Positions 44,885-55,698 are shown, counted from the stretch's first letter. The stretch: 64,000 nt of DNA from Thermomicrobiales bacterium (GCA_023954495.1 JAMLIA010000001.1:1-64000); one strand, 5' to 3'. Notes: generated from the letters alone by a model not told the origin. Program-made: numbers and translations.

Positions 44885-44898
44885 CGGCCGACTCTCGT
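44868..44898. terminator. Terminator hairpin overlapping the AIR-synthase-like stop codon
   Basis: ACGAGA (44868-44873) and TCGGCC (44875-44880) pair with GGCCGA (44886-44891) and TCTCGT (44893-44898), one A-C mismatch, loop ATAAC. It serves convergent genes. Confidence 0.6.
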
Positions 44899-44922
44899 GC
44901 TTGTTCGAGCTAACGCGGTGGG

Positions 44923-46710
44923 CTAGATGTCCTTTGTCAGCGTCACCAGGAACTCGGCGTTGTTCTGCGTCTTCGCCAGCCGCCCGACGACGAGCTCGGT
45001 GCCCTCGGTTCCGCCGAGCATTGAGACCATGCGGCGCATCGTATACACCTGCCGGAGCGCATTCTCGTCCAGCAACAGGTCTTCGCGGCGCGTGCCGGAG
45101 CGCTGGATGTCGATAGCGGGATAGATGCGGCGCTCGGCGAGCTTGCGGTCAAGGTGCAATTCCATATTACCGGTGCCCTTGAACTCCTCGTAGATGACGT
45201 CGTCCATACGAGAACCAGTGTCGACCAGGCAGGTCGCGATGATCGTCAGGCTACCGCCACCCTCAATGTTTCGAGCAGCGCCGAAGAAGCGCTTCGGTGG
45301 GTAAAGTGCAATCGGGTCGATACCGCCGGACAGCGTACGACCGCTGGGTGGCACAGCCAGGTTGTAGGCGCGCGCGAGGCGCGTGATCGAGTCGAGCAGG
45401 ATCACCACGTCTCGACCGCCCTCGACCAGACGCTTGGCACGTTCCAGGACCATCTCGGCAACCTTAGTGTGGTCCTCAACCGGCTCATCGAACGTGGACG
45501 AGACAACCTCGCCATCAACCGACCGCTTCATGTCGGTAACTTCTTCCGGACGCTCGCCGATGAGGCAGACGATCAGATGAATGTCGGCGCAGTTCGTAGT
45601 AACGCCGTTGGCAATCGCCTTCAGGATGATCGTCTTGCCCGCCTTCGGCGGCGAAACGATCAAGCCACGCTGCCCGCGACCGATCGGCGCGACGAGATTC
45701 ACCAGCCGCGTCGAGAGGATATGTGGTTGCGTTTCGAGATCAATGAGCTCAAGTGGGAAGATCGGTGTCAACGTATCGAAACCCGGTCGTCGACGCGCAG
45801 TCTCAGGATCGAGGCCATTGACTGCTTCAACACGCAGCAGCGAGTGGAACTTCTCGTTGTCCTTCGGCGGGCGAATCTGGCCGGCAACCTTGTCACCGGT
45901 GCGCAGGCCGAAGCGGCGAATCTGCGACTGTGAGACGTAGATATCGTCCGGACCCGGCAGATAGCGCTCGCCGCGCAGGAAGCCGAAGCCGTCTTCGATA
46001 ACGTCGAGGACGCCCTCGCCCCACTTATAGCCGGCAGCCTCAGTCTGCGCCTGCAGGATGCGGTTCATCAGGTCGGCCTTCTTGAAGCGCTGGGGGTTTT
46101 GCACCTCCATCGTTCGAGCCAGCTCCTGAAGCTCCGGCATCTCCTTCTGCATCAGATCGAGGATGTTATGTGATGGGCCGTCGCGCTGGATCAGGTCCAT
46201 GTCGCGTTCGCGTTCGCGGAACTGGCCACGCGGTCGACCATTGTTGCGGTGACCATCGTGCGACTGGCGATCGCCGTCTGGCCGGTCGCGCCGTGGCTGA
46301 CGCTGTGGCCGTGGCTGCTGTTGAGCACGATTACGGTCGCGAGGAGCGTTGTCGTGCTGCCCATCGGCTGCGGCTGCTGGGGGTTCAGCCGACGTTGCTG
46401 AAGTCGGCTCTGTAGCAGGCTCGCTCGCGACCTTCGGTTCCTCAGCCGGCGCTGCAGCCTGAGGCGCATCGCTACTCGCTACCGTCTCGGCAGGCGTCGA
46501 AACCTCAGCGCTTACAGGTGTTTCGGCCGGAGCCGGGGCCTGTGCGGCAGGTGCTTCGACGGCTGGTTGTTCGTCTGTGGATGTTGTTGGTGTGGATTCG
46601 ATAGCTGCCTCAACTTTGGCGGGCTTTCGACGAGGCGCGCGTCGAGGTTTGGGTTTCTCGACTTCCTCTGATGCCTCGACGACGACATCGGAACTGGTTT
46701 CCTGGGACAT
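44923..46710 (-). CDS. rho: Transcription termination factor Rho with long disordered N-terminus
   Basis: 595-residue hexameric RNA helicase that ends transcription. The core from about residue 180 is complete: [16 protein letters not shown] (Rho N-domain), the RNA-binding domain with GFGFLRG, Walker A PPKAGKT, Walker [17 protein letters not shown] and the Q/R-loop [21 protein letters not shown]. The first 170 residues are low-complexity: Pro/Ala/Glu/Thr-rich, then Arg/Gln/Asp-rich ([17 protein letters not shown]). Such insertions occur in Actinobacteria and other lineages and bind RNA. ATG 46710 has only a weak ribosome site. It lies downstream of glpX behind a structured leader. Confidence 0.96.
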   Translation of the reverse strand: MSQETSSDVVVEASEEVEKPKPRRAPRRKPAKVEAAIESTPTTSTDEQPAVEAPAAQAPAPAETPVSAEVSTPAETVASSDAPQAAAPAEEPKVASEPATEPTSATSAEPPAAAADGQHDNAPRDRNRAQQQPRPQRQPRRDRPDGDRQSHDGHRNNGRPRGQFRERERDMDLIQRDGPSHNILDLMQKEMPELQELARTMEVQNPQRFKKADLMNRILQAQTEAAGYKWGEGVLDVIEDGFGFLRGERYLPGPDDIYVSQSQIRRFGLRTGDKVAGQIRPPKDNEKFHSLLRVEAVNGLDPETARRRPGFDTLTPIFPLELIDLETQPHILSTRLVNLVAPIGRGQRGLIVSPPKAGKTIILKAIANGVTTNCADIHLIVCLIGERPEEVTDMKRSVDGEVVSSTFDEPVEDHTKVAEMVLERAKRLVEGGRDVVILLDSITRLARAYNLAVPPSGRTLSGGIDPIALYPPKRFFGAARNIEGGGSLTIIATCLVDTGSRMDDVIYEEFKGTGNMELHLDRKLAERRIYPAIDIQRSGTRREDLLLDENALRQVYTMRRMVSMLGGTEGTELVVGRLAKTQNNAEFLVTLTKDI

Positions 46711-46875
46711 GATTCACCGTTTACGTTCGCGCCATCGCGGCGCATGCGGCCCTGGTACGGGCAACCATCAAACCTGACTCATATGAAATCGTCGTGGCAA
46801 TGTTCACGACGTGGGCTTAGGAACAGATCGCGCGGAAGGGCTCATTTATAGCTGTTGATGCATTGTGTTTGAGAT

Positions 46876-46953
46876 GTGGCGCTGAAACAAGCCCGAGGTC
46901 AGGACAGCAGACAACTGTCCCTGCAACGCAGTGTAACAGTATTTCAGCGCCAC
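46876..46953 (-). ncRNA. Structured element between glpX and rho
   Basis: On the minus strand GTGGCGCTGAAA (46953-46942) pairs perfectly over 12 bp with TTTCAGCGCCAC (46887-46876), enclosing an inner hairpin CAGGGACAG / CTGTCCTG (one bulge). It ends about 165 nt before the rho ATG. It may be a rho leader element or a glpX 3' end; there is no U-tract. A smaller CGTCGTG/CACGACG hairpin lies at 46790-46811. Confidence 0.5.
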
Positions 46954-46969
46954 GTCAAATGTGAGAATC

Positions 46970-47962
46970 CTAGTACTCTGTGACCGAGAATTGCTGTAGC
47001 TTATCGAGACGATGCGATGCCGAAATCCTGCGAATCGTGCCGGACTTTGAGCGCATCACCAGCGACTCAGTCGAAGCGCCGCGTTGTGTGTAATGCACGC
47101 CGCGAAGCAACTCTCCATCGGTAATCCCTGTCGCCGAAAAGAACACGTTGTCGCACGAGACAAGGTCATCCATTGTGTACACCTTGGTCGTGTCCAGATT
47201 CTCTTCCCGTACGATCCGCCACTCATCATCGTTGCGTGGCCAGATGCGGCACTGCATGTTGCCGCCCATGCACTTGAGCGCGCAGACCGAGATGGTGCCC
47301 TCCGGGCCGCCGCCGATGCCCAGCAACAAATCGACGCCAGTTTCGGGCATGGCCGTCATCAACGCTCCTGCAACGTCGCCATCCATAATGAGCTTGATGC
47401 GTGCTCCGACCTGCCGGATCTCGTCGATAATTGCGGAGTGTCGCGGTCGATCCAGAATGACGACGGTGAGATCGCGAACAGCCATCCCCTTTGCCTTCGC
47501 CACACGCTCCAGGTTCTCCGTGACGGATCGCTCAATGTCGATCGCGTCGGCAGCCTCCGGCCCAGTCGCGATCTTTTCCATGTACGCGATGTGCGGCGGA
47601 TAGTGCATCGTACCGCGCTCTGACAGCGCCACGACCGCCAACGCATTCGGCATACCATTCGAGAGGAGTCGGGTGCCGTCAATCGGATCCACCGCGATGT
47701 CGACCTTCGGGTCCGAGCCGGAGCCGACTTGCTCGCCAATATAGAGCATCGGCGCTTCGTCCTTCTCACCCTCGCCGATGACGACGACCCATCCATTTCG
47801 ATCCGATGTAGCGTCGTGCTAGCGCGTCGACAGCAGCCTGGTCGGATCCTCCTTGTTGCCACGGCCCATCCAGCGGGCAGCAGAAAGTGCTGCGGCCTCT
47901 GTCGCCCGGGCCAGCTCAAGTGCCAGATTACGATCTGGCTGCGTCGGTTGCGAATTGCTCAT
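46970..47962 (-). pseudogene. glpX: Class II fructose-1,6-bisphosphatase with three single-base deletions
   Basis: Gluconeogenic phosphatase of the GlpX family. From ATG 47962 (AGAGGA upstream) the frame reads [39 protein letters not shown]. It is then broken by missing bases near 47845, 47815 and in the G-run at 47788-47790. With these restored the sequence is [20 protein letters not shown] and VVVIGEGEKDEAPMLYIGE, and the remaining 259 residues are intact, including VDPIDGTRLLSNG, LDRPRHSAIIDEIR and GIGGGPEGT. Three -1 lesions within 60 bp, net -3, in an essential-type enzyme look more like local sequence error than decay. Confidence 0.85.
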
Positions 47963-47984
47963 CTCGCTGTCCTCTCTGTGTAAT

Positions 47985-50909
47985 TCATGTTGGAAACGCA
48001 TTCTGCGCCTCACTTGGTGACTCGTCCAGATATTCCTCGATGATGTACGCCGCATCCTCGGTTGATCCACGTTCGACGCGACACTCGGGCAGCGACGCGA
48101 TGAACGACTGTCCGTAGCGCCGCGTCACTATGCGCCGATCGAGGACTGCGCAGACGCCGCGGTCTTCGGAGCTCCGAATCAGGCGCCCGAACCCCTGCTT
48201 GAAGCGCAGGATCGACTGCGGCACCGCGTAATGTCCGAACGGATCGTCGAACAGCTCGCTCCGCGCAGCGAACACCGGGTCGGACGGAACCGGGAACGGA
48301 AGCTTGGTGATCACCAGCAAACTCAATGCACCGCCGACGATGTCAACGCCCTCCCAGAACGAGTTAGTGCCGAGCACCACCGTGCGCGGATTCGCCCGCA
48401 GCCGCTCGATAAGCTGTCGCGGCGATCCGTCAATCCGCTGTCCCAGCACGAGGATGTTGTCAGCTTCGAGCTGGCGCTTCACTGCGCGGTAGGTGGCTTG
48501 CAGCGCGCTGTGCGAGGTGAAGAGCACCATCGCCCGACCCTGCGACGCGCGGCAGAGTTGCACAACGGCATCGTGCAACTTCTTCTGGTGGCCGGATTCA
48601 CCCGGCTCAGGCACGTCGTCGACGAGCGACAACAAGACAGATCGCTCATAGTCAAAGGGCGACGCAACCCGGAACTCGTCGGCGTGATCGAGCGACAGGC
48701 GATCGCGAATGTAATCGAACGAACCGTCGGTCGTCAGCGTTGCCGAGGTCAGCGTCACACTGTCGCAGCGCTGAAACAGACGCTCATTGAGAATTTCGCC
48801 AACGTGCAACGGCGCGGTGTGTCCGCTCGTCTCATCAGACGACACCCGGCGGCTGAGCCAGTAGATCGTTTCAGGATCCGGGTTAGACACAAACCCGGTC
48901 ATGCGCATGCGGAAGAGCTCCAACTCCTGCTGCAGCAATTCCAGCTCGGTAATGATCTCGGGACGGGTTGGCAGGTCTTCATCGGAGCATTGCTGCACGA
49001 CAGCATCAAACTGGCGCATGGACTCGAACAAACGGCCAAGGGGCAGGGTCAGATCGTCCCACTCAATTTCCAGCTGAGACCACCCCGGGTCACGCCGCGC
49101 TGCTGGCGTGACCAGCGTCTGGCGATCGTAACCGCTCGACGAGCGCTCATAGCGTTCCAGGAAATCGCCGAGCGCTACATAGAATCCATCGATCCGAGTG
49201 ACGCATTCGCGCGCTGCATCCAGCCCCGCATCAAGATGCGCTTGCAACGACGCTGCCTGCGCTCTGGCCAGATCGCTCGGCGAGGACGCGATCGAGCGGA
49301 ACGATAATCCCAGCACGCCTGTGACGCCGACCGGCGGCGTGTCTGCAACGACGCGATGAACCAGGTCAAGCGCGTGAGATCGCGACAACGCGTAGCCGAC
49401 TTGCGACGTCGCCTCTGCCTCAAGATGATGAGCCTCATCAACAATCAGGTGGCGGAAGGGCGGAATGACCGAGTGCCGCGCCTGCATGTCCGAAAGCAGC
49501 AGCGAGTGATTGACGACAACGACGTGTGCCGCTTCGGCTTCGTGACGCGCGCGGAACAGGAAGCACTGATTACGGCGATGGAAGATGCACTGACCCGGAA
49601 TGCAGGCACCCTCTTCTTCAGCGAGCTGGCTCCAATATGGTCGCTGGTCGGGAGATAGATGCAGTTCCGCAGAGTCACCCGTCTCCGTCTGCTGCAACCA
49701 GGCGATGACCTTCGCGTAGAGCTGTGCCTGCGGCTCGGATGTCGGCGCTTCACGCTGCGCGAGGAACCAGCGCCGCAGGCAGAGATAGTTCGCGCGGCCC
49801 TTCAACGCAGAGACACGAAGGTTGCGCAGCTTGCGTAACTCTGCATCTTCACTGCCGGTTCCGGCCGCCTCTGCTGCCGCCATCAACGCCGGCAGATCCT
49901 TCTTCATCAGCTGGTCCTGCAACGCGATCGTGGCCGTCGAGACGACAACGCGCTCGCCGCGCTCGACTGCGTGCAGGGCAGCCGGAAGTAGATAGCCAAG
50001 GGACTTGCCGGTCCCGGTCCCGGCCTCCAGCATCAGTGCGCCACCCTGGTTCAGGTTCGACGCAACCGCGTGCATCATCTCGACCTGCTGCGGGCGCACT
50101 TCGTAGCCGGGGATCATCCGGGCTACTGGGCCCTCGGGAGCCATCGCAGCGTCGAGCGCTTCCAGCGAAACGAGCCCTTCGCTACCGGTCGGCTCCAGCC
50201 GTTCGGGCCGCTCGCGGGGCAGCAGGAACTTCGCCTCGGAACTTGACGTGGGAGCGCTGGACATTTGCGCCATCAGCTGCGCGCCAATCGAGGACCCGCC
50301 AAACTCCATCGCTTCCTGGCGCCGCTCACGCAGGATCGAGCGAAACAGTCGCCCGATATGCGTGCCACCAGCCGCAGCGACCGTGACGAGTCGTTCCAGC
50401 GTGGCGTCGTCAAATCGATCTGCGCGCTCGACGAGTCGATTGAAGACCGCCTGCGTTGTCTCGGCATCGACGACCGCACGATGCGAACTCGGCACATCAA
50501 CGCCGAGCGCGGCTGCGACGGTAGCGAGGTTGTAGGCCGGGAGTTCGGGGAGCAGGACGGTTGCCAGCTCGAAGGTGTCGTAGCGCGTATTCGGGAATCG
50601 CAACCCGGCAGCTTCGAGCATCGCCAGGTCCATGCTTACCGACTGTCCGACGATCGGTGCTTGCCCGACAAAATCGCGCAGTCGTGGCGCAACGAGCGGA
50701 AACAGCGGCGCGCGGCGCAAATCGTCGTTGGCCAGGCCAGTTAGCGACTGGATACTGAGTGTGATTGGCGATGACGGTCGAACGAGAGACTCGAATCGAT
50801 CGATGACGCGCGCTCCGCGAAACTTCACCGCTCCGATTTCGATGATTTCGTCGCGGCCAGGTTCCATGCCTGTCGCCTCGAGATCGAGTGCGACACAGAC
50901 GTCGGTCAT
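47985..50909 (-). CDS. dinG: DnaQ-type exonuclease fused to DinG-family helicase
   Basis: About 974-residue fusion. The N-terminal 170 residues form a DEDD 3'-5' exonuclease ([44 protein letters not shown]). From about 260 a superfamily 2 helicase follows: Walker [24 protein letters not shown], four cysteines of an Fe-S cluster (NYLCLRR, ACIPGQC, NQC), [29 protein letters not shown] and [11 protein letters not shown]. This matches the DinG/DnaQ architecture of many Gram-positive bacteria. ATG 50909 follows the M20 stop by 6 nt. Role in DNA repair or R-loop removal by family. Confidence 0.93.
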   Translation of the reverse strand: MTDVCVALDLEATGMEPGRDEIIEIGAVKFRGARVIDRFESLVRPSSPITLSIQSLTGLANDDLRRAPLFPLVAPRLRDFVGQAPIVGQSVSMDLAMLEAAGLRFPNTRYDTFELATVLLPELPAYNLATVAAALGVDVPSSHRAVVDAETTQAVFNRLVERADRFDDATLERLVTVAAAGGTHIGRLFRSILRERRQEAMEFGGSSIGAQLMAQMSSAPTSSSEAKFLLPRERPERLEPTGSEGLVSLEALDAAMAPEGPVARMIPGYEVRPQQVEMMHAVASNLNQGGALMLEAGTGTGKSLGYLLPAALHAVERGERVVVSTATIALQDQLMKKDLPALMAAAEAAGTGSEDAELRKLRNLRVSALKGRANYLCLRRWFLAQREAPTSEPQAQLYAKVIAWLQQTETGDSAELHLSPDQRPYWSQLAEEEGACIPGQCIFHRRNQCFLFRARHEAEAAHVVVVNHSLLLSDMQARHSVIPPFRHLIVDEAHHLEAEATSQVGYALSRSHALDLVHRVVADTPPVGVTGVLGLSFRSIASSPSDLARAQAASLQAHLDAGLDAARECVTRIDGFYVALGDFLERYERSSSGYDRQTLVTPAARRDPGWSQLEIEWDDLTLPLGRLFESMRQFDAVVQQCSDEDLPTRPEIITELELLQQELELFRMRMTGFVSNPDPETIYWLSRRVSSDETSGHTAPLHVGEILNERLFQRCDSVTLTSATLTTDGSFDYIRDRLSLDHADEFRVASPFDYERSVLLSLVDDVPEPGESGHQKKLHDAVVQLCRASQGRAMVLFTSHSALQATYRAVKRQLEADNILVLGQRIDGSPRQLIERLRANPRTVVLGTNSFWEGVDIVGGALSLLVITKLPFPVPSDPVFAARSELFDDPFGHYAVPQSILRFKQGFGRLIRSSEDRGVCAVLDRRIVTRRYGQSFIASLPECRVERGSTEDAAYIIEEYLDESPSEAQNAFPT

Positions 50910-50915
50910 CAAAAT

Positions 50916-52067
50916 CTATCCAGACGTTGAATCGGTTTCGATAGCAGAACCGGCAGCTAACAGGATGAGTTGCGACAGCCCGAGCTCGATCGGCTCGACC
51001 TGTATCGATTCGTTGACGGTGTGGCCACCCTCGCCACGTGACACACCAACGCAGACGGCCGGGATGCCCAGGCTGATCGGGATGTTCGCGTCCGTGCTCG
51101 ACGCTTCGAACACAGGCTCGACTCCGAGCGCGCGCAGAACATCGCCGGATGCGCGGACAAACGGATGCTCGACCGGGATGGCACCTGCTGGTCGCTCGCC
51201 GATGACTTCTACCTCAACAGTCAGACCTTCGCCGGCAGCGGTGTCGGCGATGTGCCCGATACGATCGACCAGATTGTTCAGGGAATCGGGATCGACTGAC
51301 CGCATGTCTATAACAGCCGTCGCGCTCGCGGCGATGGTGTTGACGGACGTTCCGCCATCCACGAGGCCGACGTTGTAGGTCGTCTTCGGCTTTGTCGGCA
51401 CATTCAGCTTGGCGATCTCGGCGATGATGCGGCCGATGCCATGGATGGCGCTGGGCTTGCCAAACGCTCCCCAGGAGTGACCACCGGGGCCAGTGACGGT
51501 AACCTTCCAGCGCACCGATCCGACGGCAGCATGGGTGATGCGGCCGACGTTGTGGCCTTCCACTGCGATGACTCCGGCGAGCTGATCCTGATAGCGACGG
51601 ACGGCCTCGCGCACGCCGCGCAGGTTCCCCAGCCCTTCTTCACCAACGGTCGCCGCAGCGATGATGTCGTACTCCGTCTCAATACCCAGGTCGTCCAGCG
51701 CGATCAATGTACCGATCATGGCGGCGACACCGAGTGAGTTGTCGCCAATGCCCGGGCCGCTCAGCGTGCCGTTGTTGCGCGCGACGGTGATCGGGACGCC
51801 GGCCGGAAAAACGGTATCCGTGTGCGCCGCGAGCATCAGCACCTTGCCGCCACGTGATCCTCGGCGAGCGTAGACATTGCCAACGTCATCGATCTCAGCG
51901 TCATAGCCAACATCGTTGAATAGTTGCGCCACAAAGCGCGCACGGTCCATCTCCTGCCCCGACGGGGCGGGAACCGCGCAGATTCGCAATGCGAGCTCAG
52001 CAACGACTTGCACATGCTTCTCAGCGGTGGCACGCACGTGCTCCAGCTGACGCTGACTCGGCGACAC
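50916..52067 (-). CDS. M20 family metallopeptidase
   Basis: 383-residue di-zinc amidohydrolase/peptidase. GTG 52067 has GGAGGACGA directly upstream. Zinc-site motifs: LAAHTDTVFP, GPGIGDNSLG, TVGEEGLGNLRG and the C-terminal GHTVNESI; the lid dimerisation domain lies around 190-300 with GPGGHSWGAFGKPSAI. The AHTDTVFPAG and DGGTSVNTIA features resemble tripeptidase/carboxypeptidase-like members, but the substrate is undetermined. It is cotranscribed with dinG (7 nt apart). A TATACT (minus, 52171-52166) may be the -10. Confidence 0.9.
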   Translation of the reverse strand: MSPSQRQLEHVRATAEKHVQVVAELALRICAVPAPSGQEMDRARFVAQLFNDVGYDAEIDDVGNVYARRGSRGGKVLMLAAHTDTVFPAGVPITVARNNGTLSGPGIGDNSLGVAAMIGTLIALDDLGIETEYDIIAAATVGEEGLGNLRGVREAVRRYQDQLAGVIAVEGHNVGRITHAAVGSVRWKVTVTGPGGHSWGAFGKPSAIHGIGRIIAEIAKLNVPTKPKTTYNVGLVDGGTSVNTIAASATAVIDMRSVDPDSLNNLVDRIGHIADTAAGEGLTVEVEVIGERPAGAIPVEHPFVRASGDVLRALGVEPVFEASSTDANIPISLGIPAVCVGVSRGEGGHTVNESIQVEPIELGLSQLILLAAGSAIETDSTSG

Positions 52068-52230
52068 TCGTCCTCCTGCTATCCTGCAACGGCTGAATTG
52101 GGCATGCGCCCGGCGATTTTGGGGTCGCCCCAGAGGTTGAAAACCACGCTGTGGAACGCGAGGGCAGTATAGCATGGAGCCGCGCAATCACGCGCAGGAT
52201 CGCGCTGAATGCTCGACGAACAAGTTATCA

Positions 52231-52259
52231 TTGACACAGCGCGCGGGGGTTCGTACAGT
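52231..52259 (+). promoter_or_regulatory. Sigma70 promoter of the sdhCDAB operon
   Basis: TTGACA (52231-52236), 17-nt spacer and TACAGT (52254-52259). The leader to the sdhC ATG at 52362 would be about 95 nt. Confidence 0.75.
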
Positions 52260-52361
52260 GAGACACGCGAGTGCGCTTCTAGCCGGGCACCAACCTCAAC
52301 CGTTTTTGCCGCTCGACTCGGGCGTTCATGTCGTGTGTAACGTTGCGGGGGAAGGTGGCAG

Positions 52362-52721
52362 ATGCAGCGGATCTACCGAGGCGATCGAGGCATGCTCGCA
52401 TGGGCGCTTCACCGGTTAACCGGGTTGGGTGTCCTGCTGTTTCTGCTCGTTCACATCGCCGACATTTTTGTCATCAGCTACGGGGCAGAGGAGTTCAATT
52501 CGCTCCTCTTCATTTACCACTCACTTGGCTTCCGGCTGATGGAAGTTCTGCTGGTTGGTGCGCTGTATTACCACGCGCTCAACGGCATTCGCATTATCCT
52601 GATCGACTTCTGGGATCGTGCGTCGCTGATTCAGCAGCAGCTCTTCAACGCGACAATCATCCTGTTCTTCCTCACATTCATACCAACAGCTGTCCTGATG
52701 ATCCGGCCATTGTTCGACTGA
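52362..52721 (+). CDS. sdhC: Succinate dehydrogenase cytochrome b subunit
   Basis: 119-residue membrane anchor of complex II with three helices. GGAAGGTGGCAG precedes the ATG. The conserved ALHRLTGLGVLLFLLVHIADI segment contains the quinone-site Arg and haem-type His, and the second helix has YYHALNGIRIILIDFW. First gene of sdhC-D-A-B. Confidence 0.92.
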   Translation: MQRIYRGDRGMLAWALHRLTGLGVLLFLLVHIADIFVISYGAEEFNSLLFIYHSLGFRLMEVLLVGALYYHALNGIRIILIDFWDRASLIQQQLFNATIILFFLTFIPTAVLMIRPLFD

Positions 52722-52743
52722 ATTTGAGAGGGGTGCGTTAGGC

Positions 52744-53157
52744 ATGCTCAGTCGTGGTGGTGGCCGGTCAAAGCCGGCCGATACAAACAGCGTCGAAATG
52801 TTTTCCTGGTACTTCTTCCGGGTCAGCGGATTGCTCCTGGTTATTCTGGCGATCCTGCACGTCGTCATCATGCACATCGTGAACACCGTCGATAAGATTG
52901 ACTACGCCTTCGTCGCCGACCGCTGGGGCTCGCCATTCTGGCGCGTGTATGACTTTCTGCTTCTGGCACTAGCGCTGCTGCACGGCGTAAACGGTGCGCG
53001 CGTCAGCATTGAGGACTACATCCGCAAGCCGGGTTGGCGCATCGCAGCACACACGACGTTGGCCGTCATTACTCTGGTATTCCTCATCATTGGCGGGCTC
53101 GCCATCGTAACGTTCACGCCACAGGCTCTGGAAGCCGCTCAGGCAGCAGGGAGATAG
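52744..53157 (+). CDS. sdhD: Succinate dehydrogenase membrane anchor subunit
   Basis: 137-residue partner anchor of complex II. Three membrane helices (about 20-45, 68-90, 102-125). FSWYFFRVSGLLLVILAILHVVIMH and LLALALLHGVNGARVSIEDYI are typical SdhD segments with haem/quinone His. 22 nt after sdhC and 3 nt before sdhA. Confidence 0.9.
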   Translation: MLSRGGGRSKPADTNSVEMFSWYFFRVSGLLLVILAILHVVIMHIVNTVDKIDYAFVADRWGSPFWRVYDFLLLALALLHGVNGARVSIEDYIRKPGWRIAAHTTLAVITLVFLIIGGLAIVTFTPQALEAAQAAGR

Positions 53158-53160
53158 ATC

Positions 53161-54891
53161 ATGTACCACCGATATGACGCACTCGTCATTGGCGCCGGTG
53201 GTGCCGGGCTCATGGCAGCAGCCCAGCTCGCCGGGAAGTGCAAGTCCGCTGTTATCTCGAAGCTCTATCCGCCGCGCTCGCACACGGGCGCAGCCCAGGG
53301 TGGCATCGCCGCCGCACTCGGCAACGTCGAGGAAGACCACTGGGTCTGGCACATGTTCGACACCGTCAAGGGTGGCGACTACCTCGTCGACCAGGACGCA
53401 GCCGAAGTGCTCGCCCGCGAAGCAATCGACGCGGTGATCGAGATGGAGCACATGGGGCTCCCCTTCAACCGCACGCCGGAAGGCAAGATCGACCAGCGGC
53501 GCTTCGGCGGTCACACGCGGAATTTTGGTGAGGAGCCGGTCCGTCGGGCCTGCTACTCAGCCGACCGCACCGGCCACATGATCCTCTACACGCTCTACCA
53601 GACCTGCATCAAGCACGACGTCGAGTTCTACGACGAGTTTCATCTGCTCGATCTGATCATGACCGACGACGGCGTCTGCAATGGCGTCGTTGCGATGGAA
53701 GTGCTGACCGGCGAAATCCACGTCTTCCACGCCAAGGCCATCATTCTCGCCACCGGCGGCTTTGGTCGCGCATTCCAGATTACGTCAAACGCGATGGCCG
53801 CGACTGGTGACGGCATGGCGATCGCGTTCCGGCGTGGACTTCCGTTACAGGACATGGAGTTCTACCAGTTCCACCCGACCGGCATTTACAAGAAGGGCAT
53901 CCTGCTGACTGAGGGTGCCAGAGGCGAGGGCGGCATTCTCCGCAATGTCGAGGGTGAGCGCTTTATGGAGCGTTACACGCCGACGTTGAAGGACCTGGCA
54001 CCGCGCGACATCGTCTCGCGCTACATCTGGCAGGAGATCCGCGAAGGTCGTGGCGCTGGGCCGAACAAGGACTACGTCACCCTCGACCTGACCCACCTGC
54101 CGCCGGGCGCGCTGGAAGCCAAGCTTCCGGACATCACCGAGTTCGTTGAGACCTATCTCGGCATCGATCCACACGTGGAGCCGATCCCGATCCAGCCGAC
54201 CGCGCACTACGCCATGGGCGGCTTGCCGACCGACGTCGAGGGTCGGGTCACAATTGACGAGCAGAACACGGTGCTGCCGGGACTCTACGCTGCCGGCGAA
54301 GTTGCCTGCGTCTCCGTCCACGGCGCAAATCGTCTCGGCACTAACTCGCTCGTCGACCTCGTCGTCTGTGGACGGCGCGCCGGGCGGCACGCGCTGCAAT
54401 ACATCGCCGAGAACGACCTTGAGCCGCTGCCACCGGAACCGGAGTTCCGCGGACGCGCCGAGGTCGCCAACATCCTGGAGCGCACAAAGGGCGAGAACGT
54501 CGCGGATATTCGCCAGACGCTACAGTTCGAGATGATGGACAAGGCCAGTGTCTTCCGCACCGGCGAGCATCTTGCCGAAGTCCAACAAACCGTCCGAGAT
54601 CTGAAGGATCGTTACCATCACATCGCCATCACCGATAAGGGCGATGTGTTCAATATGGATCTGCTGGAAGCCCTTGAGCTTGGCTACCTGCTAGATTGCG
54701 CTGAGGCGCTCGTCGCAGGCGCGGTCACTCGCCAGGAAAGTCGTGGTGCGCACATGCGGGAAGATTTCCCGGACCGCGACGACACCAACTGGCTGAAGCA
54801 TACGCTCGCCTACCGAACGTCCGGCGGCTTACAGATGCGGTACAAGCCGGTCGTGCTGACCCGCTTTGAGCCGAAGGAGCGAAAGTACTAA
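53161..54891 (+). CDS. sdhA: Succinate dehydrogenase flavoprotein subunit
   Basis: 576-residue FAD subunit oxidising succinate to fumarate. ATG 53161 after GGGAGATAGATC. Features: FAD-binding VIGAGGAGLMAAAQLAG, the covalent-FAD His in RSHTGAAQGGIAAALGN, substrate-site HPTGIYKKGILLTEGARGEGG, TAHYAMGG and NRLGTNSLVDLVVCGRRAG. The stop TAA overlaps the sdhB start (TAATG). Confidence 0.97.
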   Translation: MYHRYDALVIGAGGAGLMAAAQLAGKCKSAVISKLYPPRSHTGAAQGGIAAALGNVEEDHWVWHMFDTVKGGDYLVDQDAAEVLAREAIDAVIEMEHMGLPFNRTPEGKIDQRRFGGHTRNFGEEPVRRACYSADRTGHMILYTLYQTCIKHDVEFYDEFHLLDLIMTDDGVCNGVVAMEVLTGEIHVFHAKAIILATGGFGRAFQITSNAMAATGDGMAIAFRRGLPLQDMEFYQFHPTGIYKKGILLTEGARGEGGILRNVEGERFMERYTPTLKDLAPRDIVSRYIWQEIREGRGAGPNKDYVTLDLTHLPPGALEAKLPDITEFVETYLGIDPHVEPIPIQPTAHYAMGGLPTDVEGRVTIDEQNTVLPGLYAAGEVACVSVHGANRLGTNSLVDLVVCGRRAGRHALQYIAENDLEPLPPEPEFRGRAEVANILERTKGENVADIRQTLQFEMMDKASVFRTGEHLAEVQQTVRDLKDRYHHIAITDKGDVFNMDLLEALELGYLLDCAEALVAGAVTRQESRGAHMREDFPDRDDTNWLKHTLAYRTSGGLQMRYKPVVLTRFEPKERKY

Positions 54892-55589
54892 TGCAAGTAA
54901 CGGTGAAGGTGCTCCGGTTTAACCCGGAGGCCGATAGCAAGCCGCATTACGAGACATATACGGTCGAACAGGAGCCATCGGATCGCGTTCTCGACGCGCT
55001 GAACACGATCAAATGGCATGTTGACGGCACGCTAACGTACCGCCGCTCGTGTGCGCACGGCGTTTGCGGTTCGGATGCCATGCGCATCAACGGGCGTAAC
55101 CGGCTTGCCTGCAAGCTGCTGATCAAGGACGTGGGTTCCACGATCACCGTCGAGCCGATCATGGGATTCGAGGTCATCAAGGATCTCGTCGTCGACATGG
55201 AACCGTTCTTCGATAGCTACAAGAAGATCAAGCCGTTCCTGATTAACGACGATGCCCCACCTGTTGGCAGCGAGCGCTTCCAGTCTGCCGAAGACCGCGC
55301 TCGCTTTGATGACACGACGAAGTGCATCCTGTGCGCGTGCTGCACAACGTCGTGCCCGATCGTCTGGTCTAACGAGGGCTATGTCGGACCGGCAACGATT
55401 GTCAACGCGCACCGGTTCATCTACGACAGCCGCGACCAGGGTTCCGAGCAGCGCTTGAACATTCTGAACGATCGCAATGGCGTCTGGCGTTGCCGCACGA
55501 TCTTCAACTGCACCGACGCATGCCCACGCGGTATCAAGGTGACGCAGGCAATTGAACAGGTGAAGCGCACACTGATGACCGGCGAATAA
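54891..55589 (+). CDS. sdhB: Succinate dehydrogenase iron-sulfur subunit
   Basis: 232-residue electron-transfer subunit linking the flavoprotein to quinone. Start overlaps the sdhA stop. A plant-type [2Fe-2S] site (SCAHGVCGSDAMRINGRNRLAC) and the [4Fe-4S]/[3Fe-4S] ligands in CILCACCTTSCPIVW and CRTIFNCTDACPRGI are complete. Last gene before a strong hairpin. Confidence 0.97.
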   Translation: MQVTVKVLRFNPEADSKPHYETYTVEQEPSDRVLDALNTIKWHVDGTLTYRRSCAHGVCGSDAMRINGRNRLACKLLIKDVGSTITVEPIMGFEVIKDLVVDMEPFFDSYKKIKPFLINDDAPPVGSERFQSAEDRARFDDTTKCILCACCTTSCPIVWSNEGYVGPATIVNAHRFIYDSRDQGSEQRLNILNDRNGVWRCRTIFNCTDACPRGIKVTQAIEQVKRTLMTGE

Positions 55590-55601
55590 TTCGAACGATG
55601 G

Positions 55602-55651
55602 AGCGTCCGTAGCGGAGCTGACCTGCATGGTCGCGCTCTGCTACGGACGCT
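55602..55651 (+). terminator. Terminator of the sdh operon
   Basis: AGCGTCCGTAGC (55602-55613) pairs over 12 bp with GCTACGGACGCT (55640-55651), partly extended inside. It is directly followed by TATACT (55655-55660), a likely -10 for the next gene. Confidence 0.7.
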
Positions 55652-55698
55652 GTGTATACTGCGGCTCTTGACCCGCGCATGCCATGGAGGCCGCCTCA

